Below, in pieces: positions 27,368-35,560 of a stretch of 42,359 bases of DNA (position 1 is the first letter of the stretch; every line of letters starts with the position of its first letter). This DNA comes from Bathymodiolus brooksi thiotrophic gill symbiont (GTDB lineage: Bacteria; Pseudomonadota; Gammaproteobacteria; PS1; Pseudothioglobaceae). The translations under genes were made by a program, and so were the position numbers. Under the pieces are notes generated by a model. It searched no databases. It was not told the DNA's origin and was given only the letters and a program-made list of their open reading frames with translations. Location: positions 1-42,359 of the forward strand of contig NZ_CAHJWD020000072.1 in NCBI RefSeq assembly GCF_903642095.1, written 5' to 3'.

Positions 27368-30349
27368 ATGAAAAATATATATAAAAAAATAGTGTTACTA
27401 ACAGGGCTGTTAGTTGGATCGCAGGTGTTCGCTAATAATTCAATCACTACAAGTATTGACACACAAGGCGTTTCAAAGATAGATGAAATTAAAGCGTTTT
27501 ATATTGTTACAGATATAGCTCATGGAAGGTCGTGGAACTACATAACAATCACATCAACAAAATCGGGAGCTAGTGGTAATGGTGATGTTCTGAAATATGT
27601 ACAGACAGATACAGAGAGTTGCGGAAGAGTCAGCGGCACATCCGAGGCAATTATAACATGTGGACCTAATAGCCTTACACCCGACTTCTTACGCAACATT
27701 AACAATGAATTTAAAACAGAGGGATTTACCGCTAATAGGTTCCCATCAGTTCCAAAATATACGAATGTCCGTTCTTGGTTGGGGGACTCCAAGACTTGGA
27801 CGCTTGCAGGGGGTGTAGATAATCGAGACGAGGTGGCGAAGGTCGTGAGCTTTACTCCAACACTCGCAACTTCTCGTAAAGAGTACACAATCAGCATAAA
27901 TGGCGATGATTATTCAACCACAGTAACTGGAAATACGACCATTAAAGGAATCGTTGAAGCATTGCAAATGAAAGTGATTAGTAATTCTATGGTTACTTGC
28001 ACAGAGGATGATACAAAACTAACTTGTACATCAAACGCAGGCAACCCAGCGTTTACATATTCCAGCTCAGTCATTGATCTCGCAAACGAAACCGATGCCG
28101 AAAGAGCTGCCAGATTAGCAAATGAAGCATGGCAAAATCAATTAGGCGTGGTGTCAACTTTCCTAACAACAGCAAATACTGCACGAGAAAATGCAACAAC
28201 CGCTATAAGTAGTAACGATAGTTTGCCTTCTAAATTTGCATCAATAAATCAATTAACACAAGCTAATGTGGCGTTACTTGCAGAAATACAAAAGCTTAGT
28301 GGGCTTAAAAGAACGGACGCAGATAACGCTACAGTTGAGAGTTTTGAGCAACAGTATCAGACACTAAATACGGCAACTAATGCGCTTATGGCAAACTATA
28401 CGGAACAGAAACGCGTAGCAGACCTTGAGATAGCATGGCAAAATCAACTAACCGTGGTAACAAGCTCCCTAACAACAGCAAATACTGCACGAGAAAATGC
28501 AACAGCTACTATGAATAATAACTACAATAATTTGCCTTCTAAATTTGCATCGATAGAAGCGTCAAAACAAGCTAATGTGGCGTTACTTGCAGAAATACAA
28601 AAGCTTAATGGGTTTAAAAGAACGGACGCAGATAACGCTACAGTTGAGAGTTTTGAGCAACAGTATCAGACACTAAATACAGCAACTAATGCGCTTATGG
28701 CAAACTATACGGAACAGAAACGCGTAGCAGACCTTGAGATAGCATGGCAAAATCAACTAACCGTGGTAACAAGCTCCCTAACAACAGCAAACAACGCACG
28801 AGCAAATGCAATAACCGTTATAAATGGTAACGATAGTTTGCCTTCTAAACTAGCATCAATAGAAGCGTCAAAACAAGCTAATGCGTCGTTACTCTCAGAA
28901 ATACGGAAGCTTAACGGACTTAAAAGAACAAACGCAGATAGCGCTACAGTTGAGAGTTTTGAGCAGCAGTATCAAACACTAAATACGGCAACTAATACGC
29001 TTAGGGCAAGTTATGAAGAGCAAGTACGCATACTTGAAGTAGCATGGCAAAATCAACTAACCGTGGTAACAAACTCCGTGACAGCAGCAAATACCGCACG
29101 AGAAAATGCAACAACTACTATGGGTAATAATTATAATAGTTTACCTTCTAAATTGGCATCAATAGAAGCGTCAAAACAAGCTAATGCGGCGTTACTCTCA
29201 GAAATACGGAAGCTTAGCAGACTTAAAAAAACGGACGCAGATAACGCTACAGTTGAGAGTTTTGAGCAGCAGTATCAGACACTAAATACGGCAACTAATG
29301 CGCTTATGGCAAACTATGAGGAACAGAACCGCATAGCAAACCCTGAGGTGGCATGGCAAAATCAACTAACCGTGGTAACAAGTTCCCTGGCAACAGCAAA
29401 TACCGCACAAGTAAATGCAACAACTACTATGGGTAATAATTATAATAGTTTACCTTCTAAATTGGCATCAATAGAAGCGTCAAAACAAGCTAACAAGGTG
29501 TTACTCTTAGAAATACAGAAGCTTGATGGGCTTAAAATAACGGATGCAAATAGTGCTACAGTTGATGACTTTAACCAGCAGTATCAGACACTCAATACGG
29601 CAACTAATACGCTTATGACAAACTATGAGGGACAGAGAGACGCAGTGAATAAAGCGACGATATTAACAGGATATTGGAAAACCCCAGTCATAAAGGGCTT
29701 GGACTATGCAACTGCTACACACTCAAGCGTTACTGATGAAAATGGGGCGTTTAAGTGCCAATCGGGGGAAAATGTTACCTTTTCAATTGCAAGCCTAGTC
29801 TTAACCAGTATACCTTGCACAGAAATTTTAAATACCAAAACCACCAACAACATATCGCTGAATGCCACAAGCAGTGATGGCTTTAAAGATTGGAAGGATG
29901 AGACAAATAAGCAGATGCTTATCACTAAGGTTCTTTTTGGCTTGTTTGGCAAAAATATAAAGACTGCATTTGCTCAAGAGGATGAGGCTTTAAAGTTTAT
30001 AACTGTTGAACTTACGGAAGCACAGAAGAGTAATACTATGAATCGCTCCTTAGACGCTAACGATTTAAACCTACTGGTGCAGAATATTTTAGGTATAACT
30101 GAACCAGTTGTATTACCAACAACTGAGCAGGCTGAGAATATGGTTACATCGGGTTGGCAGGCGAGTAAGGTGTTTGATGGTGCTATTAGCAATGATGATA
30201 GCACTGACACTGGTGCAAGCACGAAAAGTAGTGGTGGTGGTGGTTGTGTTTACAACCCTAATGCCCCTGCTAGATTTGATATGGGCTTTATCTTGTTAAT
30301 GGTGCTAAGTGCTTATTACCTAATCAGAAGAAAACGCCGATTTGTTTAA
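27368..30349 (+). CDS. secreted/surface repeat protein with C-terminal sorting-like tail (paralogue 1)
   Basis: A 993-aa protein. The signal peptide is residues 1-22 (ending SQVFA). An N-terminal region of unknown fold covers about 23-245. Five tandem helical repeats of about 100 aa begin at A254, A356, A459, A559 and A662, each opening AWQNQL and containing SIEASKQAN and YQTLNTATN. The domain at about 760-940 (GLDYATATHSSVTDENG, CQSGENVTFSI) is shared with paralogue 2. The tail has GGGGC960, then a hydrophobic stretch and RRKRR. That pattern resembles GlyGly-CTERM/JDVT-CTERM-type sorting signals, which route proteins to a processing protease. Function unknown; an adhesin or host-interaction role is a guess. 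No processing protease is in the window. Confidence 0.75.
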   Translation: MKNIYKKIVLLTGLLVGSQVFANNSITTSIDTQGVSKIDEIKAFYIVTDIAHGRSWNYITITSTKSGASGNGDVLKYVQTDTESCGRVSGTSEAIITCGPNSLTPDFLRNINNEFKTEGFTANRFPSVPKYTNVRSWLGDSKTWTLAGGVDNRDEVAKVVSFTPTLATSRKEYTISINGDDYSTTVTGNTTIKGIVEALQMKVISNSMVTCTEDDTKLTCTSNAGNPAFTYSSSVIDLANETDAERAARLANEAWQNQLGVVSTFLTTANTARENATTAISSNDSLPSKFASINQLTQANVALLAEIQKLSGLKRTDADNATVESFEQQYQTLNTATNALMANYTEQKRVADLEIAWQNQLTVVTSSLTTANTARENATATMNNNYNNLPSKFASIEASKQANVALLAEIQKLNGFKRTDADNATVESFEQQYQTLNTATNALMANYTEQKRVADLEIAWQNQLTVVTSSLTTANNARANAITVINGNDSLPSKLASIEASKQANASLLSEIRKLNGLKRTNADSATVESFEQQYQTLNTATNTLRASYEEQVRILEVAWQNQLTVVTNSVTAANTARENATTTMGNNYNSLPSKLASIEASKQANAALLSEIRKLSRLKKTDADNATVESFEQQYQTLNTATNALMANYEEQNRIANPEVAWQNQLTVVTSSLATANTAQVNATTTMGNNYNSLPSKLASIEASKQANKVLLLEIQKLDGLKITDANSATVDDFNQQYQTLNTATNTLMTNYEGQRDAVNKATILTGYWKTPVIKGLDYATATHSSVTDENGAFKCQSGENVTFSIASLVLTSIPCTEILNTKTTNNISLNATSSDGFKDWKDETNKQMLITKVLFGLFGKNIKTAFAQEDEALKFITVELTEAQKSNTMNRSLDANDLNLLVQNILGITEPVVLPTTEQAENMVTSGWQASKVFDGAISNDDSTDTGASTKSSGGGGCVYNPNAPARFDMGFILLMVLSAYYLIRRKRRFV
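28127..29640 (+). repeat. tandem repeats of about 300 bp inside the first repeat protein
   Basis: Five direct repeats begin at 28127, 28433, 28742, 29042 and 29351 (spacing 306, 309, 300 and 309 bp, always a multiple of three). About 175 bp spanning the unit 1/2 and unit 2/3 junctions are almost identical (one visible difference), which implies recent duplication or gene conversion. In-frame unit gain or loss would alter protein length without breaking it. Confidence 0.9.
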
Positions 30350-30371
30350 TAAGTAAATAAAGCAAACAAAG

Positions 30372-30403
30372 AAAAAAGCCCCGTGAAAACGGGGCTTTTT
30401 TTT
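30372..30403 (+). terminator. strong rho-independent terminator after paralogue 1
   Basis: GCCCCG (30378-30383) pairs with CGGGGC (30390-30395) over a TGAAAA loop, flanked by an A-run and a T-run that extend the stem. It ends the repeat-protein gene and could also work for the opposite strand. Confidence 0.9.
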
Positions 30404-30677
30404 GAGTAAATCCTGTCTGATTTATACTTGCTCTCAAGTCCAAGTATACATTCCACGCACAGTGGATCAGGGGGAATAAAATGTGTCGGTATTTCAATGT
30501 TAACCCCATTGAATAAACAACATCCGCCTCTTGCAAAGTAGAAAAGGGTTTACAAACCTTCCCACTCCTCCATAAAGTAGGGAAGGGTTTATAGTCCTCC
30601 ACAAAACCGAACTTTAAATACTAAAAAAGGTTGTAAAACCTTTTCCCTACTTGTAGAAATAGGTAAAAAAATGGGTG
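30404..30677. other. gene-free, repeat-rich gap between paralogue 1 and bioA
   Basis: It holds a copy of the CCAAGTATACATTCC repeat (30439-30466), a ghost of the priA 3' end (30475-30528), and three copies of a short motif. Two direct copies, AAAGTAGAAAAGGGTTTACA (30535) and AAAGTAGGGAAGGGTTTATA (30574), are joined by one inverted copy (30628-30654, read as CAAGTAGGGAAAAGGTTTTA). No gene is seen. Confidence 0.6.
30475..30528 (+). pseudogene. ghost copy of the priA 3' end
   Basis: The 54 bp align without gaps to 26464-26517, the last 14 codons of priA with its stop and 12 bp beyond. They match at 43 of 54 positions, and 10 of the 11 differences are transitions. In the priA frame it reads NKMCRYFNVNPIE-stop against NKVRWYLDVDPVE-stop. 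It suggests the cassette was once duplicated together with adjoining priA sequence. Confidence 0.6.
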
Positions 30678-31913
30678 TTATTTGTTGATGATGGTTTTAA
30701 TTGCATTGGTAATAATTGACAATTCATTATCGGTAATAATAAATGGTGGCATGGTATAGAGAAATTTGCCATACGGTCTAAGCCAAACACCGTTATCAAT
30801 AAGTTGGTTTTGGGTTTTTTCAACTTCAATGTCATTCACCATTTCTATGATGCCGATAGCACCTAAAATCCGCACATCAGCCACTTTGTCATTTTGCTTG
30901 AGTGGGGCAAGTTCAGCGTAAAAATGTTTTTCAATACGAGCAATATTATCTTGCCATGGTGAATTAAGCAGTAAATTAATACTAGCATTTGCCACGGCAC
31001 AGGCGAGTGGATTTGCCATAAATGTAGGACCGTGCATCAGTGTGCCAACTGTCTGTGCTATGTCATCGGTAGTAAGTGTGGCAGCCAGCGTCATATAGCC
31101 ACCTGTAAGTGCCTTGCCTAAGCACAAAATATCTACTTCAACCTCCACATATTCAAGAGCAAATAATTCACCTGTTCTACCAAAACCAGTGGCAATTTCA
31201 TCAAGGATAAACAGCACTTGATATTGCTCACAAAGTGCCTTGGCTTTAAGTAAATATTGTGGATTGTAAAATCGCATACTGCCCGCACCTTGCACCACAG
31301 GCTCTAAAATCATCGCAGCAATGGCATCAGAATGTTGTTTCAGTGTCGCCTCTAAATCCGCTAACGCCTCCTCCATAGGATCAACAGAGGGGCTTTTAAC
31401 AAAAAAGTGTTGAGGCAAAATACCTGAGAATAAAGAATGCATACTATTGTCTGGGTCGCACACACTCATAGCACCAAAAGTATCCCCATGATAACCCCCC
31501 CGAATGGTAACAAACTTTTGCTTGCTTGATTTCCCTTGATTATGCCAATATTGACACGCCATTTTAAGTGCCACTTCAACAGCAACAGACCCTGAATCAG
31601 AAAAAAACACTTTACTTAAAGGCTCTGGCGTAATTGCCACCAAAGTTTTTGCCAAATCAATGGCACTTTGATGCGTCAAACCGCCAAACATAATATGCGA
31701 CATCTTTGCAAGTTGCTCAGTTACTGCTTGGTTTAAAACAGGGTGATTATAACCATGAATCGCCGACCACCACGAGCTCATCCCATCAACCACCCGCTTA
31801 TCGCCTTCTAAATTAAGACAAACGCCATCAGCGGATAGCACTTTATGTGATTGTATCGGATTAGGCACTTTAGCATACGGATGCCAAATATGTTGATGAT
31901 CAAATGTATTCAT
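30678..31913 (-). CDS. bioA: adenosylmethionine-8-amino-7-oxononanoate aminotransferase BioA
   Basis: A 411-aa class III PLP aminotransferase. The N-terminus HIWHPYAKV...VDGMSSWWSAIHGYNHP is BioA-specific. FSDSGSVAVEVALKMA, FILDEIATGFGRTG and the PLP lysine K267 in CLGKALTGGYM follow. It makes 7,8-diaminopelargonate from KAPA and AdoMet in biotin synthesis. No other bio gene is adjacent; it is isolated between the two repeat-protein cassettes. A 38-codon open frame overlaps its start by 4 nt. Confidence 0.97.
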   Translation of the reverse strand: MNTFDHQHIWHPYAKVPNPIQSHKVLSADGVCLNLEGDKRVVDGMSSWWSAIHGYNHPVLNQAVTEQLAKMSHIMFGGLTHQSAIDLAKTLVAITPEPLSKVFFSDSGSVAVEVALKMACQYWHNQGKSSKQKFVTIRGGYHGDTFGAMSVCDPDNSMHSLFSGILPQHFFVKSPSVDPMEEALADLEATLKQHSDAIAAMILEPVVQGAGSMRFYNPQYLLKAKALCEQYQVLFILDEIATGFGRTGELFALEYVEVEVDILCLGKALTGGYMTLAATLTTDDIAQTVGTLMHGPTFMANPLACAVANASINLLLNSPWQDNIARIEKHFYAELAPLKQNDKVADVRILGAIGIIEMVNDIEVEKTQNQLIDNGVWLRPYGKFLYTMPPFIITDNELSIITNAIKTIINK

Positions 31914-32026
31914 ACAACCGCAACAGAAAAAAACCTGTCTTTCTCAAAAATCCCCTTGTCCCGAGAACCCCTCTCAATCTCTTTGACTTTAAACATAATC
32001 TCAATTAACACTTTCGCTTTCTCCAT
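31910..32026 (-). CDS. possible small ORF overlapping the bioA start
   Basis: A 38-codon frame (MEKAKVLIEIMFKVKEIERG to FFSVAVV) whose stop overlaps the bioA start in an ATGA junction. The charged, helical composition looks protein-like, and the junction type is that of coupled genes. No family is recognised and the ribosome site is poor, so this may be chance. Confidence 0.25.
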   Translation of the reverse strand: MEKAKVLIEIMFKVKEIERGSRDKGIFEKDRFFSVAVV

Positions 32027-32104
32027 TACACCCACCCACAAAAAAACCAATTTTAACACAAGCACCCTCAAGCAAAACCCAACACCGCCCCACAAATATT
32101 GACC

Positions 32105-32366
32105 TTATCCCCACAGGTGTTGACACAATTGATTGACAATGAACTACCAACGACAATCACCAAGCTGATACCAACCTCATCTACAACAAACACAAAATCA
32201 GAAGTTCTACCACCCTAGAACTCGCACTTACCTCCCGAGCAAATAAAACAGGTCAATTGCTATTTATAACGATGAAGTTGACTCTTATGGCATAACACTT
32301 TTATTTGCCATTACTTAAAAAAAATAAAGTAAAATAATTATTAATTACCAACCTAAGATTTTTATT
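32105..32366. repeat. duplicated upstream block, copy 2
   Basis: It aligns with about 26846-27095: CCACAGG..TTGACACAATTGATTGACAAT, then ATACCAACCTCATCTACA, then AGCAAATAAAACAGGTCAAT, with scattered substitutions and small gaps. No intact gene. It shows that the duplication unit of the repeat-protein cassettes begins well upstream of the coding region. Confidence 0.7.
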
Positions 32367-32569
32367 GTGAATACATTTAACCGCTTTATCATTAATTAAC
32401 CAAGCAAATTCTGAACAACGCATATTAACAAGGGAAATGCAATTATTAATGGAATGCCAGCAAAAATAGATGGCGATCTAGAAGGTGATGAATGACTGGA
32501 CTTCAATGATGACTAGAAATATACTATGTGAGAGATGAACAGGGCAATATAATAAGAGCCTCAGGCTAA
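32367..32569 (+). pseudogene. decayed small ORF, copy 2
   Basis: This is the partner of 27096-27305. Readable pieces are NTFNRFIIN, QANSEQRILTREMQLLMEC, NGMPAKIDGDLEGDE, LDFNDD and the C-terminal YYVRDEQGNIIRASG-stop. They lie in different frames separated by stops. The C-terminal segment is better preserved here than in copy 1. The product is not recognised. Confidence 0.55.
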
Positions 32570-32592
32570 AACCCTAAATCTACTATAATACT

Positions 32593-32610
32593 AGCCCCTT
32601 AATTGGGGCT
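32593..32610 (+). terminator. palindrome before paralogue 2
   Basis: AGCCCCTTAATTGGGGCT is a perfect 18-bp palindrome, the same core as at 27310-27331, ending 39 bp before the start codon of paralogue 2. It is followed by TTGTG, with no U run worth the name. Its conservation beside decayed sequence is notable. Confidence 0.5.
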
Positions 32611-32649
32611 TTGTGTCGCCAATTTTGATATAAAAAACAAGAAGGTAAT

Positions 32650-35331
32650 ATGAAAAACAAATACATAAAAATTGCACTATTAGCGATGGGATTAATGACC
32701 TTGCTTGCAAGCAACACTGTTTCCGCCTCCGAAGCCACACGCAAAGTGGCTTGGGAAGAGCAATTGAATAAAGTAGCAGCTTCATTAGTAACAGCAAAGG
32801 CAAAACTAAAAACAGCTCAACTTTCTATAGATAGAGCTATTTCTGGAGTTGCAAACAATTGGGAATCTGTTGATTTCCCTGCCGTTTTGTTTGATATAAA
32901 CAGCTCAAAGCAGGCTAACTTAGCATTCATTACAGAAAACAATAAACTTACCCCCCTTAGTGGATCTACTTCAGACAACGCTGTAATTGACTCCTATACT
33001 AATGAGCATTCCACACTAGTAACGGCAACTAACCAACTTGTTACAAGATATGAAGCATTATATTCGCAAGCAGAAGACAAGCGCTTAGCAGCTGAGGCAG
33101 AAGCTAGACGCTTGGCAGCTGAGGCAAAAGCTAGACGCTTAGCAGCTGAAGCAGAAGCTAGGCGCTTAGCGAATATCGCATGGCAAAATCAATTATCTAT
33201 AGTAACAACCTCCTTAGCAACAGCAACAACCAAATTAGGAGAGGCTACTACCATTATGGAAGGTAATTCGGAGTTATCTACTAAGTCAGAGTCAATAGAA
33301 GTGTCAAAACAAGCCAACGCCTTAGCACTCATAGAAATCCACAAACTTGAAGTGCTCAAAAGAACAGACGCAGATATTCCTATAATTTCCAGCTTTATCC
33401 AAGAATATCAAACACTGAACACAGGAACTAATACACTTGTAACAAGCTATGAGGTGGCAATAACAGAAGTAGAAACAGACCTACTCAACCAAGCAACATT
33501 AACAGGAAATTGGAAATTCCCAACAATAAAAGGCTTAACTTATAAAACCACTACACACTCAGGTGTTACCGATGAACACGGAGCTTACAAGTGTCAACCC
33601 AGTGAAACAGTTACCTTTCTAATTAAACACCTAATCTTAACCAGCATATATTGCATACCAATCTCAAACACCAAAACCACTAAAAACATAGCACTGTCTG
33701 TTAGAAGCGACAATAATTTTAAAAATTGGCAGAATGAAACAGGTAAGCAGGTGATTATCACTAAGATTCTTTTCGGTTTGTTCGGCGAAAGTATAAAGAG
33801 TGCATTTAACCAAAGTGATGCTTCGTTAAAGCTTGTAGATATTAACCTTACAGAAGCACAGGAGTCTAACACTTCAGGGCAAACACTGGACATTGACATA
33901 GAACAACTAGTCCAGAATATTTCAGGCATAACGGAAAATATTACATTACCAACAGATACACAAACCAATTATATGATTACTAAAGGTTGGTTTTTGTCTC
34001 AAGTGTTTCCTAATACTACCAATATCAATATTGTTAGCCAAATAAGAACCATCGACGAAAAATCACCTGTAAATGCCCATGTTGGAAATGCACTAAATAC
34101 CACGGGTCTAATAGAAACCTTTGCCATTATCGCTGGCAATAGCGACGGTTTCTTTAAAATCAACAACACGGGGCAAATCCAAGTAGCAAAAATAGGTTTA
34201 GACTATGAAACCAAATCAAGCTATGTCCTCACGGTCAAAATCACCAGTGCTGACACTCAAGACAAAACCGCTCAAATCACTATTAATATTAATGACATCT
34301 TAGAAGATGTGCCAGTAAGGCCAGTGATTGAGAAATTTACCGTAACCCAAGGTATAACGAGAACCAACCCGAATGGTGTTGATATCCTTGCCAGGCAAGG
34401 TCGTGTGATTAGTAAAAAGGGCTTGAGTGTTACCGTTCGTGCTGTAATAACCGCAGGGTCTTATGAATGGAGTAGCCCTGATTTCACTGCTCTTAATGGT
34501 AATGATAAAACAACTTTTGTTTTTAACCCAGAGATTGAAGCTGGCAATAAGACAATTAAACTTAAAATAACAAATGGCGGGCGTTCATCAGAAAGAGTTC
34601 TAGAGCTTACACTGATTGAAGAACTTGTCAGCAGTAGCGACTCAGACGGTGATGGTATTGCCGATGACAAGGACACCAATACTGAAAGCAATAAAATCCA
34701 AGTAGGTGAAGGTAAAGCCATCATAAGCCCAACAGGTACTAGGATATTGTTAGGCGCTATGGGTAAAGATTCTGGACGCTTAACGCTTGATCAGATGAAG
34801 GCTTATACCACAGCTAACGGCTCGACTGATAACACCATCGACACACTAACCACAGGCGACATTTACGACTATGTCGTTGAAGGCTTAAGTGCTGGCGATT
34901 CCGTTAGAGTGGTCATTGAACTTATCACCCCAATCCCTGAAAATGCGGTGTTGCGTAGATATTCAATGGTGAATGGGTGGGGTTCTTTTGTCAATTCTAA
35001 TAATGCAATTCAAAGTAAAGCAAGCTGCACCGATAACACTTGGCAACCAAACTTAATTACAGGGGCAACTTGCCTTAAATTAACCATCAAAGACGGCGGT
35101 GAAAACGATACCGATGGTATTCAAGCCAACAACACTGGTGATACCAACGGTGTGGTTGCAAGCACCATTTCAATCGCAGTGCCTACTCTCAGTAGCGATT
35201 CTAGTGATTCTAGTGGTGGTGGTTGTGTTTACAATCCTAATGCCCCTGCTAGATTTGATATGGGCTTTATCTTGTTAATGGTGTTAAGTGCTTATTATCT
35301 AATCAGAAGAAAACGCCAATTTGTTCAATAA
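32650..35331 (+). CDS. secreted/surface multidomain protein with C-terminal sorting-like tail (paralogue 2)
   Basis: An 893-aa protein. Signal peptide at 1-26 (ending NTVSA). Two helical repeats of the paralogue-1 type (about 30-135 and from A177) are separated by a 9-aa tandem repeat, RLAAEAEAR (145-171). The domain shared with paralogue 1 is at about 287-455, then come a cadherin-like repeat (about 459-557, GLDYETKSSYVLTVKI), an Ig-like stretch (about 560-657) and a Ca-binding SDSDGDGIADDKD motif (about 663-675). A domain at about 680-847 resembles choice-of-anchor U (DYVVEGLSAGDSVRVVIEL, CLKLTIKDGGENDTDG). The tail GGGC859, hydrophobic stretch and RRKR is almost identical to paralogue 1. 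Function unknown; an exported adhesin-like role is inferred. Confidence 0.75.
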   Translation: MKNKYIKIALLAMGLMTLLASNTVSASEATRKVAWEEQLNKVAASLVTAKAKLKTAQLSIDRAISGVANNWESVDFPAVLFDINSSKQANLAFITENNKLTPLSGSTSDNAVIDSYTNEHSTLVTATNQLVTRYEALYSQAEDKRLAAEAEARRLAAEAKARRLAAEAEARRLANIAWQNQLSIVTTSLATATTKLGEATTIMEGNSELSTKSESIEVSKQANALALIEIHKLEVLKRTDADIPIISSFIQEYQTLNTGTNTLVTSYEVAITEVETDLLNQATLTGNWKFPTIKGLTYKTTTHSGVTDEHGAYKCQPSETVTFLIKHLILTSIYCIPISNTKTTKNIALSVRSDNNFKNWQNETGKQVIITKILFGLFGESIKSAFNQSDASLKLVDINLTEAQESNTSGQTLDIDIEQLVQNISGITENITLPTDTQTNYMITKGWFLSQVFPNTTNINIVSQIRTIDEKSPVNAHVGNALNTTGLIETFAIIAGNSDGFFKINNTGQIQVAKIGLDYETKSSYVLTVKITSADTQDKTAQITININDILEDVPVRPVIEKFTVTQGITRTNPNGVDILARQGRVISKKGLSVTVRAVITAGSYEWSSPDFTALNGNDKTTFVFNPEIEAGNKTIKLKITNGGRSSERVLELTLIEELVSSSDSDGDGIADDKDTNTESNKIQVGEGKAIISPTGTRILLGAMGKDSGRLTLDQMKAYTTANGSTDNTIDTLTTGDIYDYVVEGLSAGDSVRVVIELITPIPENAVLRRYSMVNGWGSFVNSNNAIQSKASCTDNTWQPNLITGATCLKLTIKDGGENDTDGIQANNTGDTNGVVASTISIAVPTLSSDSSDSSGGGCVYNPNAPARFDMGFILLMVLSAYYLIRRKRQFVQ
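33082..33162 (+). repeat. 27-bp tandem repeat (three units)
   Basis: Three 27-bp units at 33082, 33109 and 33136 with one to four differences each, plus a partial fourth, encode RLAAEAEAR repeats. They make a charged helix joining two larger helical repeats. In-frame unit number could vary. Confidence 0.85.
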
Positions 35332-35338
35332 GTAAATA

Positions 35339-35412
35339 GAGACCTTTGCATAAATATGGATGATTAGCAGAATTCAATTTTTGATGATTATTCATATTTG
35401 TGCAAAGGTCTC
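35339..35412. repeat. 74-bp MITE-like palindromic element with target duplication
   Basis: The ends GAGACCTTTGCA and TGCAAAGGTCTC are perfect 12-bp inverted repeats, and the inner arms (TAAATATGGATGAT against ATTATTCATATTTG) continue the pairing imperfectly. It splits AAGTAAATAAAGCAAAC, which is intact after paralogue 1 (30351-30367). AATA is duplicated on both sides, so both filled and empty sites are visible in one window. It has no coding capacity. The end sequence resembles IS5-group termini as I recall them, which is unverified. Confidence 0.9.
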
Positions 35413-35428
35413 AATAAAGCAAACAAAG

Positions 35429-35460
35429 AAAAAATCCCCGTGAAAACGGGGCTTTTTTTT
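35429..35460 (+). terminator. rho-independent terminator after paralogue 2
   Basis: CCCCG-TGAAAA-CGGGG with flanking A and T runs, the counterpart of 30372-30403. One arm base has changed (G to T at 35435), slightly weakening the outer stem. The palindromic insertion lies between the stop codon and this hairpin. Confidence 0.85.
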
Positions 35461-35495
35461 GAGTAAGCCTTGTTTGATTTATACTTACTCTTAAG

Positions 35496-35517
35496 CCCAA
35501 GTATACATTCCCACGCT
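35496..35517. repeat. CCAAGTATACATTCCCACGC repeat copy
   Basis: This matches 30439-30466 and 23064-23086. The preceding GATTTATACTTACTCTTAAG also matches the sequence before the 30439 copy, so here it is part of the duplicated cassette downstream flank. Confidence 0.5.
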
Positions 35518-35560
35518 CTGTTTTGGAATAAAGGTATCTAAACAATGGTAAACAAAGGTC

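Noticed and set aside
28127..29640. The 300-bp repeats considered as a CRISPR array or non-coding satellite
   Set aside because: The units keep one reading frame throughout and differ mainly by conservative amino-acid changes, so they are coding repeats.
30324..30602. A 92-codon minus-strand open frame
   Set aside because: It spans the terminator, the priA ghost and the 3' end of the repeat-protein gene, all better explained otherwise.
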